A stretch of DNA of 64,000 nucleotides, from assembly GCF_016865485.1 (NCBI RefSeq), contig NZ_AP024452.1, positions 4,982,501 through 5,046,500 of the forward strand, in the 5' to 3' direction. Positions within the stretch are counted from its first letter, which is position 1. Each line of letters begins with the position of its first letter. Under the pieces are notes generated by a model that saw only the letters and a program-made list of their open reading frames with translations, was not told where the DNA came from and ran no database searches. Shown piece by piece: positions 18,032-27,145 of this stretch. Position numbers and translations under genes: made by a program. The stretch is from Luteitalea sp. TBR-22 (lineage in GTDB: Bacteria; Acidobacteriota; Vicinamibacteria; Vicinamibacterales; Vicinamibacteraceae).

Positions 18032-19240
18032 CTACCGCCCCCCTGCCGGCGCCGGGGCCGACGGCGCCGCGCCAGCCGGGGCCGCGGCAGGCGCGGGCTT
18101 GGTCCTGACCACCATGCCGTCACGCAGCCGCTGCAGCCCCGCCACCACCACCTGCTCGCTGCCGGTGAGGCCGCTCTCGACGATCCAGAGGTTCTCGAAC
18201 TTCGGGCCGACGGTGACGGTCTTGAACGCGACCTTGTTGTCGCTGCCCACCGTCACCACGTTGTACTGGTTCTGCAACTGCTGCACGGCCTGCTGCGGCA
18301 CCAGCATCGCGCCCTGACGCGACTCGATCACGAACTGCGCGCGCCCGTACTGACCGGGCCGGATCAGGCCACCGGGGTTGGGGAACCGGAACTGCAGGCT
18401 CAGCGTGCCGGTGGTCGCGTCGATGGCCCGCTCGATGGCGTCCAGATAGCCCTTGTGCGGGTGCACGCTGCCGTCGGCGAGCACGAGGTCGATCGGCACC
18501 TTCTCGCCGTGGCGGGCCGCCCGCAGTTCTTCGGCGCGGCGCGAGAGCCGGAGGTACTCGGCCTCGCTGATCCCGGCCCGGAACAGGATCGGGTCGATCT
18601 GCGACACGGTGGTGAGCAGCGTGCTCTCGCCGCGTCCCACCAGGCTGCCGGCCTTGACCAGCGTCGTGCCCGCCAGACCGTCGATCGGCGAGGTCACGTT
18701 GGTGTACCCCAGGTCGAGCGACACCCGCTGGACGTCGGCGCGCCGCGCCTCCACCTGCGTGCGCGCCGCCTCTGCGGCCGCCAGCGCGTTGTCCAGCTCC
18801 TGGGCGCTCACGGCCTGCCTCGCCGCGAGCGGCTGCAGGCGCTTGACGTCGTTCTGCGTCTTCTCGTAGCGGGCCTGCGCCGTCGCCAGTTCCGCGGTGA
18901 CGTTGGCCAGCGACGCCTCGAGCGGCTTGCGGTCGATGCGGTACAGCACCTGGCCGCGGTGCACGATCGAGCCCTCGAGGAACCCGACGATGTCGAGGAA
19001 GCCCTCGACGCGCGCCCGGATCTCGACGTCCTGGAAGCCGCGGGTCTGCCCCACCAGTTCCATCGGGATCGGCACGTCGCGGCGCACGATCGACGTCACC
19101 AGGACCTCCGGCGGCGGCGGCGCGGGTGGCGGCGCCTTGTCCTCGCACGCCGCGGCCATCACGCCCACGCCAAGAACCGCCACGGCCATCGCCCGGCGCG
19201 CCCATGCGCCACCGACGTGCGCTCGGGTGGTACGACCCAT
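18032..19240 (-). CDS. RND efflux periplasmic adaptor (membrane fusion protein), lipoprotein
   Basis: Links the inner-membrane pump to the outer-membrane duct. The N-terminus has a lipobox-like AVLGVGVMAAACEDK. The order is first beta-barrel strand, lipoyl half (VEIRARVEGFLDIVGFLEGS), alpha-hairpin (VTAELATAQARYEKTQNDV), second lipoyl half (SPIDGLAGTTLVKAGSLV), then barrel and membrane-proximal domains, and an Ala/Pro-rich tail. Two adjacent ATGs occur at 19243 and 19240; GAGGAG gives best spacing to 19240. Length is 402. It is the first gene of a probable five-gene operon. No TetR or MarR repressor is adjacent. Confidence 0.95.
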   Translation of the reverse strand: MGRTTRAHVGGAWARRAMAVAVLGVGVMAAACEDKAPPPAPPPPEVLVTSIVRRDVPIPMELVGQTRGFQDVEIRARVEGFLDIVGFLEGSIVHRGQVLYRIDRKPLEASLANVTAELATAQARYEKTQNDVKRLQPLAARQAVSAQELDNALAAAEAARTQVEARRADVQRVSLDLGYTNVTSPIDGLAGTTLVKAGSLVGRGESTLLTTVSQIDPILFRAGISEAEYLRLSRRAEELRAARHGEKVPIDLVLADGSVHPHKGYLDAIERAIDATTGTLSLQFRFPNPGGLIRPGQYGRAQFVIESRQGAMLVPQQAVQQLQNQYNVVTVGSDNKVAFKTVTVGPKFENLWIVESGLTGSEQVVVAGLQRLRDGMVVRTKPAPAAAPAGAAPSAPAPAGGR

Positions 19241-19506
19241 CATGTGCTCCTCGATCAGGGACGAACGGCGCGTCGCCCCCATGTCACGTGCAGCTGCCAT
19301 TGCTGTCGAAGACCGTGCGCCCGTCCAGGCCCCTGCGCAGCGGCGCACGAATGCTACCGCATGAGCCGGGGCAGAACGGACCATCCCAAGGGCTAGTGGC
19401 GTGTCGCCGGCGGTCGAGGAGCGACGGCCCTCAGCACGGCCCGATGCGAACCGAAGTTAGTCCTTGGCGTGATTGCGCGCGACACACCTTCGTGGTGTCA
19501 TAACCG

Positions 19507-19522
19507 CCGGACTCGAGTCCGG
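19507..19522. promoter_or_regulatory. 16-bp perfect palindrome overlapping a ribosome binding site
   Basis: CCGGACTCGAGTCCGG is perfectly self-complementary. Its last bases run directly into the Shine-Dalgarno GGAGGAG (19521-19527) of the DUF4136 gene. As RNA it can fold into a six-pair stem with a UCGA loop that would compete with ribosome access; as DNA it could be an operator. Neither role is demonstrated. Confidence 0.45.
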
Positions 19523-19535
19523 AGGAGAAAGAGAC

Positions 19536-20120
19536 ATGTCGATGCACGTGATCCGCCTGCTCGCGCGGACGTTCCTGGTCGGCGCCCTGGTGCTGGCGGC
19601 CGCCCCGTCGTCGGCCCGCGCGCAGGATGTGGGCTACAACTTCATGCCGGGAACGGACTTCGCCAGGTACAAGACCTACCGGTGGGTGACCATCGATGGC
19701 GTCAAGTATCCCGACGACATCACCGACGCCCAGATCAGGCAGGCGATCGACACGCAGTTGGCCACCAAGGGCCTCACCAAGACCGACGACAAGGACGCCA
19801 CGCTGTACGTCGGGTACCGCGTCGCCCTCGATCAGGAGAAGCAGTTGAACGCCTACACGTCCGGCGGCTACGGCGGCTGGGGATGGGGCGGCCCGTACCG
19901 TGGCTACGGCTACGCCGGCGGCATGACCACGGCCACGACGACGACGATCACGGTGGGGACCCTCAGCGTCGACATGTACGACCCGACCGCCAAGCAGTTG
20001 GTCTGGCGCGGCACCGCCTCCAAGACCATCGACACCAACGCCAAACCGGAGAAGCGCGTGAAGAACCTGAACAAGGCGATGGCGAAGATGATGAAGAACT
20101 ACCCGCCGAAGCAGAAGTAG
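19536..20120 (+). CDS. DUF4136 exported protein
   Basis: ATG 19536 follows GGAGGAG at eight bases. A signal peptide ends at SSARAQD. The DUF4136 core is seen in GYNFMPGTDFARYKTYRW, then QIRQAIDTQLATKGLTK and DATLYVGYRVAL. It ends in the family block GTLSVDMYDPTAKQLVWRG-type strand and AMAKMMKNYPPK. A Gly/Tyr/Trp-rich insert (GGYGGWGWGGPYRGYGYAGG) sits near residues 110-130. Length is 194. The family is a probable envelope lipid- or peptidoglycan-associated protein of unknown function. It is 54 bases upstream of the antiporter gene. Confidence 0.88.
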   Translation: MSMHVIRLLARTFLVGALVLAAAPSSARAQDVGYNFMPGTDFARYKTYRWVTIDGVKYPDDITDAQIRQAIDTQLATKGLTKTDDKDATLYVGYRVALDQEKQLNAYTSGGYGGWGWGGPYRGYGYAGGMTTATTTTITVGTLSVDMYDPTAKQLVWRGTASKTIDTNAKPEKRVKNLNKAMAKMMKNYPPKQK

Positions 20121-20174
20121 CGGCACCGCCCTCCAGCCCAGGCCCCGGCGGCGCCAGCCGCCGGGCATCCGCCC

Positions 20175-21290
20175 ATGTCCCACATCCTGAAGGCCGTCCG
20201 GGAGACGCCGCTGCTCTGGCTGCTGGCGTTCGTCCCCGTGGTGTTCGCCGCCGAGCACTTCGCCGGACACTCCCCCACCCTGCTGTTCGTGCTGTCGGTG
20301 CTGGCGATCGTGCCACTGGCGGCGATGCTGAGCCTGGCCACCGAGTCGGTGGCCGCCAAGACGGGCGACGCCGTCGGCGGGCTGCTCAACGCCACGCTCG
20401 GCAACCTCACCGAGCTGGTGATCGCGATTGCCGCCCTGCGTGCCGGCGAGTACATGCTGGTGAAGGCCTCGGTGGCCGGCGCGATCGTCACCAACGCCAT
20501 GTTCGTGCCGGGGATGTCGTTCCTGCTCGGCGGGCTGAAGTACCACGTGCAGGAGTTCAACCACGCGACCGCCCGCGTGCAGGCGTCGCTGCTGTTCCTG
20601 GCGACGATTGCGCTGATGGTGCCGTCCCTGCTGCACCGGGTGGACGCGGTGGCCGAGGCCGCGCCGCAGTTCACCGGTCAGCTCAGCGTCGGCCTGTCGG
20701 TGCTGCTGATCGTCGGCTACGCGCTGGGGCTGCTGTTCACGCTGGGCACGCACCGCGAGTTCTTCGCCAGCGGCGGCCATCACGACGAGGACGAGGCCCC
20801 CTGGCCGATCGGCCTCGCGCTGGCCACCCTGGTCGTCGTGACCGTGATCGTCGCGCTGGTGAGCGAGATCTTCGTGGCCTCGGCGCAGTCGGCCGCCGAG
20901 ACCATGGGGATGAGCCGTGCGTTCGTCGGCTTCGTCGTGGTGGCCCTGGTGGGCGGCGCCGCGGAGATGGCCTCGGCGTTCGCCGGCGCGCGCAAGGATC
21001 GCCTCGACCTGAGCATGGGGATCGCGCTCGGCGCGGCCTCACAGATCGCCCTGTTCGTCGCTCCCGTGCTGGTTCTCCTGAGCTACGTCGTCGGTCCGAC
21101 GCCCATCGACCTGAGCTTCTGGCCCGGTGCGGTGGTGATGATCCTGGTGTCGACACTGACGATCACGCTGGTGACCACCACGGGCCGCTCGGCATGGTTC
21201 GTGGGCGTGCTGGTGCTGATGGTGTACCTGGTGTTCGCGATCACGCTGTACCTGCTGCCGCCCTCGAACACGGCGACGGGCCCCGTGTGA
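20175..21290 (+). CDS. calcium/proton antiporter, CaCA/CAX family
   Basis: Exports Ca2+ in exchange for H+ across the inner membrane. Both alpha-repeat signatures are present: NATLGNLTELVIAIAAL near residue 75 and FVVVALVGGAAEMASAFAG near 255, with the acidic residues needed for ion binding. About eleven hydrophobic segments span the 371 residues. An acidic loop (HHDEDEAPW) lies between the two halves, as in CAX proteins. No strong Shine-Dalgarno is visible. It lies 54 bases after the DUF4136 gene and converges on a methyltransferase gene. Confidence 0.93.
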   Translation: MSHILKAVRETPLLWLLAFVPVVFAAEHFAGHSPTLLFVLSVLAIVPLAAMLSLATESVAAKTGDAVGGLLNATLGNLTELVIAIAALRAGEYMLVKASVAGAIVTNAMFVPGMSFLLGGLKYHVQEFNHATARVQASLLFLATIALMVPSLLHRVDAVAEAAPQFTGQLSVGLSVLLIVGYALGLLFTLGTHREFFASGGHHDEDEAPWPIGLALATLVVVTVIVALVSEIFVASAQSAAETMGMSRAFVGFVVVALVGGAAEMASAFAGARKDRLDLSMGIALGAASQIALFVAPVLVLLSYVVGPTPIDLSFWPGAVVMILVSTLTITLVTTTGRSAWFVGVLVLMVYLVFAITLYLLPPSNTATGPV

Positions 21291-21298
21291 CCCCGGCT

Positions 21299-21322
21299 GG
21301 CCGGCGCCGCGGCGCGCCGGCC
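21299..21322. terminator. bidirectional GC-rich hairpin between convergent genes
   Basis: Arms 21299-21306 and 21315-21322 form a perfect 8-bp stem with an 8-base loop. It lies in the 42-base gap between the antiporter stop (21290) and the convergent methyltransferase stop (21333). No T-run flanks it. Position suggests a shared terminator. Confidence 0.45.
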
Positions 21323-21332
21323 GGTGCCGCAC

Positions 21333-22019
21333 TCACCTGACGCGGAACGCCGCTTCGTGGATCACTGGCGCCCGCAGCACGTGCGCGGTGCCGTGTGGCG
21401 GCGCGTTGTGCTCGACCCACGGCACGCCGTGGTCGGGCTCGAACCCGACCCGCCCCAGTTGGTCGACCAGTTGCTCGCGCGTGAGGAAGCACTGGGGCTG
21501 TCCCGAGAACTGGGTGAACACGAAGGCCTCGCCGGCGAGCGGCTGCGCGTCGGCCGGCAGCGTGCGGCGCGAGAACGTGAAGACGAACAACGCCGCGCCC
21601 CGGGCCGCGACGCGAGCGGCCTCGCGGACCCCGGCGCGGAACTCCACCGACGAACGCGCGAGGTTCCAGATCCCCTGCGCCACGATCAGGTCGAACCGGC
21701 CCGAGCCCGCCGGCAGGGCGTCCATGGCCGCGAGGACCACGTCGAGGCGACCCTGATGGCGCGCGCCGGCGGCGGCCCGCGCCCGCGCGGCTTCGACCAT
21801 CGGCCGCGAGAGGTCCACGCCGAGCACGTCCCAGCCCAGGTCGGCCAGCGGCAGCGCGTTGCGTGCCGCACCGCAGCCGATGTCCAGGGCGCGGCCCTGC
21901 GCCGCTCGCACCAGTTCGCGGCGCGCGAAGTCGATCAGCGTCGCGTTCGGCGGCGACTGCACGAACCCCTGCACGGTGGCAGGCGCGCTCCAGGGTGAAC
22001 CGGCGAGCGGGTCGCTCAT
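21333..22019 (-). CDS. class I SAM-dependent methyltransferase
   Basis: The SAM-binding motif I is GRALDIGCGAARNALPLADLG near residue 45, followed by the acidic motif II VLGVDLSRPMVEAA and motif post I DALPAGSGRFDLIVAQGIW. The C-terminal half includes VFTQFSGQPQCFLTREQL and FEPDHGVPWVEHN. Length is 228 residues. This resembles the small-molecule Methyltransf_11/25 group, with thiol or tellurite methylation as possible roles. The substrate cannot be read from sequence. ATG 22019 opens the first well-formed domain residues (MSDPLAGSPW). It is a single gene, convergent with the antiporter. Confidence 0.85.
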   Translation of the reverse strand: MSDPLAGSPWSAPATVQGFVQSPPNATLIDFARRELVRAAQGRALDIGCGAARNALPLADLGWDVLGVDLSRPMVEAARARAAAGARHQGRLDVVLAAMDALPAGSGRFDLIVAQGIWNLARSSVEFRAGVREAARVAARGAALFVFTFSRRTLPADAQPLAGEAFVFTQFSGQPQCFLTREQLVDQLGRVGFEPDHGVPWVEHNAPPHGTAHVLRAPVIHEAAFRVR

Positions 22020-22155
22020 GGCCCCATCGTGCCCCGGCGCCCCGGCGCGTGCGTTGCGCCAGCGCAATGCCGGGATGTGATGCCACGGCGGGCGGGCCGC
22101 CTGCTCTGGACGGTGGGGCGCCGACGGTGCAGGATACGCGCACGGGAGGAATCCG

Positions 22156-23604
22156 ATGAGTTCACGTGCGGTCCAGGGCGCCGTGGCGGCGCTCGCGTGG
22201 GTGATCTGCCTGCTTTCCGGCGCAACCGGGACGGCCAGCGTGCAGTCGACGGCGGCGCGACGCCCCAACGTGCTGCTGATCATGGCCGACGACCTCAGCG
22301 ACGACGTCGGGACCTTCGGGCACCCCGTGGTCAGGACGCCGAACCTCGATCGCCTGGCGGCGCGCGGCGTGCGGTTCACGCGCGCGTACACGCAGTTCCC
22401 GCTCTGCAGTCCCAGCCGCGTCTCGATGCTGACGGGGCTGCGGCCCGACACGACGCGCATCCACGACCTGCAGACCGACTTCCGGACGATCCACCCGGAT
22501 GTCATCACGTTGCCGCAGGTGTTCAGGCGCGCCGGGTACGTGTCGGCACGCGTCGGCAAGATCTATCACTACGGCAACCCCGGGCAGATCGGCACGCCTG
22601 GCCTCGACGACCCCGCCTCCTGGGATCACACGGTGAACCCGCGCGGCGTCGACAAGGACGAGGAGCCGATGCTCACCAACTTCACGCCGGGACGCCAGGG
22701 CTTCGGCAGTTCGCTGGCCTACTACGCGTCGCCTGCCCCGGACGAGGCCCACACCGACGGCAAGGTCGCCACAGAGACGATCGCCCTCCTCGAGCAGTAC
22801 CGCGACAGGCCGTTCTTCCTCGCCGCGGGGTTCTATCGTCCGCACTGCCCGTTCATCGCCCCGACGAGATATTTCGACATGTATCCGCTCGACCAGGTGC
22901 GCCTGCCGCCGGCCCACCCGCGCGCGCCGGACATCCCGCGGCCGGCGTGGTTCACCAACCCGCCGCACTGGGGCCTCGACGAGCAGCAACAGCGCCTGGT
23001 GCTGCGGGCGTACTACGCGTCGATCTCGTTCCTCGACGCCAACGTCGGCCGCGTGCTCGACGCGCTCGAACGCCTCGGCCTGGCCGACGACACGATCGTG
23101 GTGTTCGTGAGCGACCACGGCTATCACCTCGGTGACCGCGGGCAGTGGATGAAGCAGACGCTGTTCGAGCGCGCGACGCGCGCCCCGGTCATCGTGGCGG
23201 GCGCTGGCGTGACGGCACGCGGGGCGAGCAGCGCGCGGGTGGTGGAGTTCCTCGACATCTACCCGACGATCACCGGGCTGGCCGGACTGGCGGCGCCCGC
23301 GGGCCTGCACGGCCGATCGCTCGCGCCGCTGCTGGTCGACCCGGGCGCGCCGTGGGACCACGCGGCGCTGTCGCAGGTGCGGCGCGGCAACGCCACCGAC
23401 GGGTTCATGGGCTACAGCGTCCGCACCGAGCGCTGGCGCTACAGCGAGTGGGAGGGAGGCCGGGGCACGGAGCTCTACGACGTCGAGGCCGACCCCGACG
23501 AGCTGCGCAACCTGGCGGCCGATCCGACGCACCGCGACACGGTGACCGACCTGCAGCAACGCCTTCGCGCCCTGATGGCGCAGGGCGAGCCGCCGCGGCC
23601 GTGA
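22156..23604 (+). CDS. secreted sulfatase, iduronate-2-sulfatase-like
   Basis: Hydrolyses a sulfate ester, probably on a polysaccharide. The signal peptide is followed by the metal-binding start NVLLIMADDLSDDVG. The Cys-type maturation motif is LCSPSRVSMLTG with Cys about residue 84, to be converted to formylglycine by a separate enzyme not in this window. Further motifs are YVSARVGKIYHYG, PFFLAAGFYRPHCPF and FVSDHGYHLGDRGQWMKQT. These match the iduronate-2-sulfatase group. Length is 482. GGGAGGA lies six bases before ATG 22156. It appears monocistronic. Confidence 0.92.
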   Translation: MSSRAVQGAVAALAWVICLLSGATGTASVQSTAARRPNVLLIMADDLSDDVGTFGHPVVRTPNLDRLAARGVRFTRAYTQFPLCSPSRVSMLTGLRPDTTRIHDLQTDFRTIHPDVITLPQVFRRAGYVSARVGKIYHYGNPGQIGTPGLDDPASWDHTVNPRGVDKDEEPMLTNFTPGRQGFGSSLAYYASPAPDEAHTDGKVATETIALLEQYRDRPFFLAAGFYRPHCPFIAPTRYFDMYPLDQVRLPPAHPRAPDIPRPAWFTNPPHWGLDEQQQRLVLRAYYASISFLDANVGRVLDALERLGLADDTIVVFVSDHGYHLGDRGQWMKQTLFERATRAPVIVAGAGVTARGASSARVVEFLDIYPTITGLAGLAAPAGLHGRSLAPLLVDPGAPWDHAALSQVRRGNATDGFMGYSVRTERWRYSEWEGGRGTELYDVEADPDELRNLAADPTHRDTVTDLQQRLRALMAQGEPPRP

Positions 23605-23695
23605 CGCGGCCGAGACGCGGCCGAGGCAGGTCCGCACCGCGGCCGGCGTGCACTTGTGCACAGACACTCGCGCCTCGAGGTCGTAGTCTGGCAGC

Positions 23696-23989
23696 ATGGC
23701 CCTGCCTCCGATCGCGATTGCCCTGGCGCCGAGTGCCCCCGGCTCCACGCCGCCCCACGTCCGCCTGCCCACCGGCACCGCCCTGGGCGCGGGCGCGTCG
23801 AGCGGGCCGGTGATGGTCGCCGCCGCGCCCGCCCCGGCGCCGACGTTCCGCCAGCTCGCCCTTGGCTGGCTGGAAGACGCAGCGCTGGTCCTGATGCTGG
23901 TCTTCGCGGTGCCGGCCGTCATCATGCTGTTCGCGCTGCCTCTCATCCTGGTCTTCCGCCTGGCGGCCATCCCCGGCGGCGCGCAGTGA
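23696..23989 (+). CDS. small single-pass membrane protein, unknown
   Basis: This 97-residue frame opens with a Pro/Ala/Gly-rich region of about 55 residues, then one strong hydrophobic segment (DAALVLMLVFAVPAVIMLF and following) near 60-88, and ends RLAAIPGGAQ. Nothing on the other frames here looks coding. There is no Shine-Dalgarno. The ATG is seven bases after a weak -10-like TAGTCT at 23684-23689, so a leaderless transcript is possible. No family is recognised. It may be real, but it could also be a chance frame. Confidence 0.5.
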   Translation: MALPPIAIALAPSAPGSTPPHVRLPTGTALGAGASSGPVMVAAAPAPAPTFRQLALGWLEDAALVLMLVFAVPAVIMLFALPLILVFRLAAIPGGAQ

Positions 23990-24119
23990 CCATGCGTCGC
24001 CAGGTCGTGCCCCCTTCAGGAGGACCGCACCGGGGCGCCCCTTCGCCGCAGCTATGGCATGCTCCCGATCCAGCCGCGCCCGCTCACGGTCGCGGCCATG
24101 ACCGAGGCGGAGACGTCCT

Positions 24120-25973
24120 GTGCCTGATGCCCTGTGGACTCGTCGAGGTGCGATCACCGCGCTGGCGTGCGGCGCCACCTGGCCGCTGATCGGCGGCTGC
24201 CGTCGCGAGCCTTCCGCTCCCGCGGGCGCACCTGGTGCGACCACCGAGGCCGAGGCGCGTGGGCTGCTCGACGACATCGGCAACGCCCTGCTCCAACTCG
24301 TGCCCGAGACGGCGACCTCGCTGGGGCTCGACACCGGCGCGCGCGCTGGCCTGCGTGGGCGGTTGATGGATCGCTCGGCCGAGGGCCAGCAGCGGATCGC
24401 CGCACAGCTGCGGCGCGACCTGGATCGCGTGACCAGGGTGGATGCGTCGGCGCTCTCCCCGGCGACGCGCACGAGCCTGGACGTGGTGCGCAGCGCCTAC
24501 GCGACCACGCTCGAGGGCTTCGCGCTGCCGTACGGCGACGTGCCGGTCGGCGGCTGGCGCATCACGCCCTACGTCGTGGTGCAGAACGTCGGCGCCTACC
24601 TCGACGTGCCGCGATTCCTCGACGCCGACCATCGCATCGAACGGGCTGCTGACGCCGAGGCGTACCTGGCGCGGCTGCAGTCGTACGCCCGGCAGGCCGA
24701 CGGCGAGCTGGCCCGGATCAAGGCGGCTCGCGCCATGGGCCTGGTGCCGCCCGCGTTCCTGCTCGACAAGGCCATCGCCCAGCTGGGGCTTTCGCTCGCC
24801 GGCACGCGCGAGGGCGGCGCGCTCGTCGAGTCCATCGCGCGACGCACCAGGGACATCCCCGGCGACTGGGCGACCCGCGCGCGGGCCATCGCGACGACGG
24901 AGATTGCCCCGGCCCTCGAGCGACAGCTCGCCGAGCTGCGGACCCAGCGAGGCCTGGCCACCTCCGACGCCGGCATGTGGGCACGGCCGAAGGGCGAGGA
25001 CTACTACCGCTGGGCGCTTCGCGCGTCGACCACCACGACGATGTCGCCGGAGGAAGTGCATGAGACGGGACAGCGGGAGCTGAAGGCGTTGCACGCGCGG
25101 ATGGACGAGATCCTGAAGCGCGTCGGGTACACCGACGGCAGCGTCGGCGCGCGCATGCAGGCGCTGGCGAAGGACGAGCGCTACAAGTTCGCCGAGGGCG
25201 ACGCCGGGCGCGCCGAGATCCGCAGGTTCATCGACGACCGCCTCGCGTGGATCCGCGCGCAGATGCCCCGCGCCTTCAACACCCTCGTGAATCCCAACAT
25301 GGAGGTGCGACGCCTGCCGCCCGAGGAGGAACCGGGCGCGCCGGCCGCGTACGGCGGCGCAGGCTCTGTGGACGGCACCATCCCGGGCCGCTTCTGGATC
25401 AACCTGCGGACCACCGATCTGCACAGCAAGTACAGCCTCGCGGACCTGACCTTCCACGAGGCGATTCCGGGACACATCTGGCAGGGCGAGTACACGCACG
25501 ACATGCCGCTGATCCGTCAGATGCTCGCCTTCAACGCCTACTCGGAAGGCTGGGCACTGTACGCCGAGCAGCTCGCCGACGAACTCGGCGCCTACGACGG
25601 CGACGAGGTCGGGCGCCTCGGCTACCTGCAGTCACTGGCGTTCCGTGCCTGCCGGCTGGTGGTGGACACCGGGCTCCACGCCAAGCGGTGGACGCGCGAG
25701 CAGGGCGTGCAGTTCTTCGTCGACGTCAACGGCTCCAACCCGCTCGAGGTCGCCAGCGAGGTGGATCGGTACTGTGCATGGCCGGGACAGGCGTGCGGCT
25801 ACAAGGTCGGCCACGGCGAGATCAACCGCCAGCGCGACGCCGCGAAGGCAGCACTGGGCGGCGCCTTCGACGTGCGGGGCTTCAACGACACGGTGGTGCG
25901 CGGTGGCAACGTGCCGCTCGACGTGCTGAAGCGCAACGTCGAGCAGTACGTCCGCACCACCAAGCGGCCCTGA
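24120..25973 (+). CDS. DUF885 family putative metalloprotease/hydrolase, Tat-type lipoprotein
   Basis: Starts at GTG 24120 with GGAG about eight bases upstream. The N-terminus has TRRGAITALACGATWPLIGGC, combining a twin-Arg-like start with a lipobox Cys. The DUF885 domain has its hallmark LTFHEAIPGHIWQGEY (His446, Glu447, His452) and later YSEGWALYAEQLADELG and WPGQACGYKVGHGEI. These residues resemble a zincin active site. Length is 617, typical. The substrate is not established. The gene is convergent with the PD40-repeat gene, with 9 bases between stops. Confidence 0.88.
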   Translation: MPDALWTRRGAITALACGATWPLIGGCRREPSAPAGAPGATTEAEARGLLDDIGNALLQLVPETATSLGLDTGARAGLRGRLMDRSAEGQQRIAAQLRRDLDRVTRVDASALSPATRTSLDVVRSAYATTLEGFALPYGDVPVGGWRITPYVVVQNVGAYLDVPRFLDADHRIERAADAEAYLARLQSYARQADGELARIKAARAMGLVPPAFLLDKAIAQLGLSLAGTREGGALVESIARRTRDIPGDWATRARAIATTEIAPALERQLAELRTQRGLATSDAGMWARPKGEDYYRWALRASTTTTMSPEEVHETGQRELKALHARMDEILKRVGYTDGSVGARMQALAKDERYKFAEGDAGRAEIRRFIDDRLAWIRAQMPRAFNTLVNPNMEVRRLPPEEEPGAPAAYGGAGSVDGTIPGRFWINLRTTDLHSKYSLADLTFHEAIPGHIWQGEYTHDMPLIRQMLAFNAYSEGWALYAEQLADELGAYDGDEVGRLGYLQSLAFRACRLVVDTGLHAKRWTREQGVQFFVDVNGSNPLEVASEVDRYCAWPGQACGYKVGHGEINRQRDAAKAALGGAFDVRGFNDTVVRGGNVPLDVLKRNVEQYVRTTKRP

Positions 25974-25982
25974 TCGCGCGCG

Positions 25983-26990
25983 TCACTTGCCGGGCGGGCG
26001 ACCGGGGGTGACGGGCGGCACCAGCCCGCTGGCGCGCATCCAGTAGATGTCGCCGCCCTGCGCCGTGCGGCGCGAGAAGAAGAAGTACTGGCCATCGGGT
26101 GACAGCATCGGGCAGTAGTCGGTCAGCTCGGTGTTCACTGCGGCGCCGAGTGGCGTCAGGGGTGTCCAGCCGCCAGAGGCCGTGCGGACCGAGGCGTACA
26201 GGTCGAGGGCGCCGCGGTTGCCCTCGCGCCGGGCCGCGACGACCAGCGTCCGTTCGTCCGGAGACACGTACGGATCGACCTCGGTCATCGCCGTGTTGAT
26301 CGGCGCACCGAGGTTCACCGCCTCGACGAACGCGCCGTCGCGGTACTGCGCGCGGTAGATGTCCTGCTCGCCGAGGCCGCCGGAGCGGTTGGACGCGAAA
26401 TAGAGGCTCCCGTCGGCCACCGCGATCGGGTACAGCTCGCCGCCATCCGAGTTCACCGGCGCCGGCAGCAGTTCCGCGGCCCCCCATCCTGCCCCCTGTC
26501 GCCGGGCCATCCAGATGTTGCCGCCCGGGGCGAAGGCGTCGGTACGCGCCCCGCTGACGAAGTAGAGACGCTGGCCGTCGGGCGAGATCGCCGGATCGGA
26601 GTGGTCGGCGTCGGGCTGACCGGCGACCAGCGCCAGTCGCTCCTCGGCGGACCACCGTCCATCCAGGAGGCGACGGCGGAACAGCATCGGCAGCTTCTCG
26701 ACGACGCGCGTGTAGTAGATCTCGCGACCATCCGGCGCGAAGACGACCCCGAGCTCGCGTGCCTCGGTGGACACCTCACCCGGGGCGAACACCACGGGCG
26801 TGTCGCCGGGGAGCGGCTGGCCGAGGAACGGGCCGGACTCGGATCGGGCGCGATTCTGCGCCGCAGATCGTCCCGCGAGGGGCGATGCAGGCCCGGGCGC
26901 CAGCAGGCCGACGGCCAGCAGGAAGGCGCACGTGGCGCGTGTCGAGAGGAGCATGCGGGGCAGTCTGGCAGGCACCAACGGCAACGACAA
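25983..26990 (-). CDS. exported PD40/TolB-like beta-propeller protein
   Basis: Contains repeated PD40 (WD40-like) units: VVFAPDGREIYYTRVV, PAISPDGQRLYFVSG, YPIAVADGSLYFASNRSGGLGEQDIYRA, DPYVSPDERTLVVAA and CPMLSPDGQYFFFSR. Together they make one propeller of about six blades. The N-terminal hydrophobic run (TCAFLLAVGLLAPGPA) is a signal peptide. TTG 26990 has GGAGG seven bases upstream; ATG 26954 is in frame but lacks a Shine-Dalgarno, so the start is uncertain. Length is 335 or 323. TolB-like propellers usually mediate contacts in the envelope; no enzymatic domain is attached. Confidence 0.82.
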   Translation of the reverse strand: MSLPLVPARLPRMLLSTRATCAFLLAVGLLAPGPASPLAGRSAAQNRARSESGPFLGQPLPGDTPVVFAPGEVSTEARELGVVFAPDGREIYYTRVVEKLPMLFRRRLLDGRWSAEERLALVAGQPDADHSDPAISPDGQRLYFVSGARTDAFAPGGNIWMARRQGAGWGAAELLPAPVNSDGGELYPIAVADGSLYFASNRSGGLGEQDIYRAQYRDGAFVEAVNLGAPINTAMTEVDPYVSPDERTLVVAARREGNRGALDLYASVRTASGGWTPLTPLGAAVNTELTDYCPMLSPDGQYFFFSRRTAQGGDIYWMRASGLVPPVTPGRPPGK

Positions 26991-27145
26991 GCCGTCGCCT
27001 CCGCCAGGACCACCCGGTGCTGTCGCGGCGAGCGAGATGGAAGCCTACAAGCCCTGACAGGGTCACGCCTTCACACATGAGTTGAGGAGCAACCAATTCG
27101 GGCGGATCGCTGCCGGAGCGGCGGCGGCAACGGTTTGGGCGCACA

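Noticed and set aside
14870-19396. Very long plus-strand open frame of about 1500 codons opposite the efflux genes
   Set aside because: Its translation is Arg/His/Asp/Gln-rich with no domain, and it mirrors the third-position GC of the minus-strand pump genes. It is an antisense shadow.
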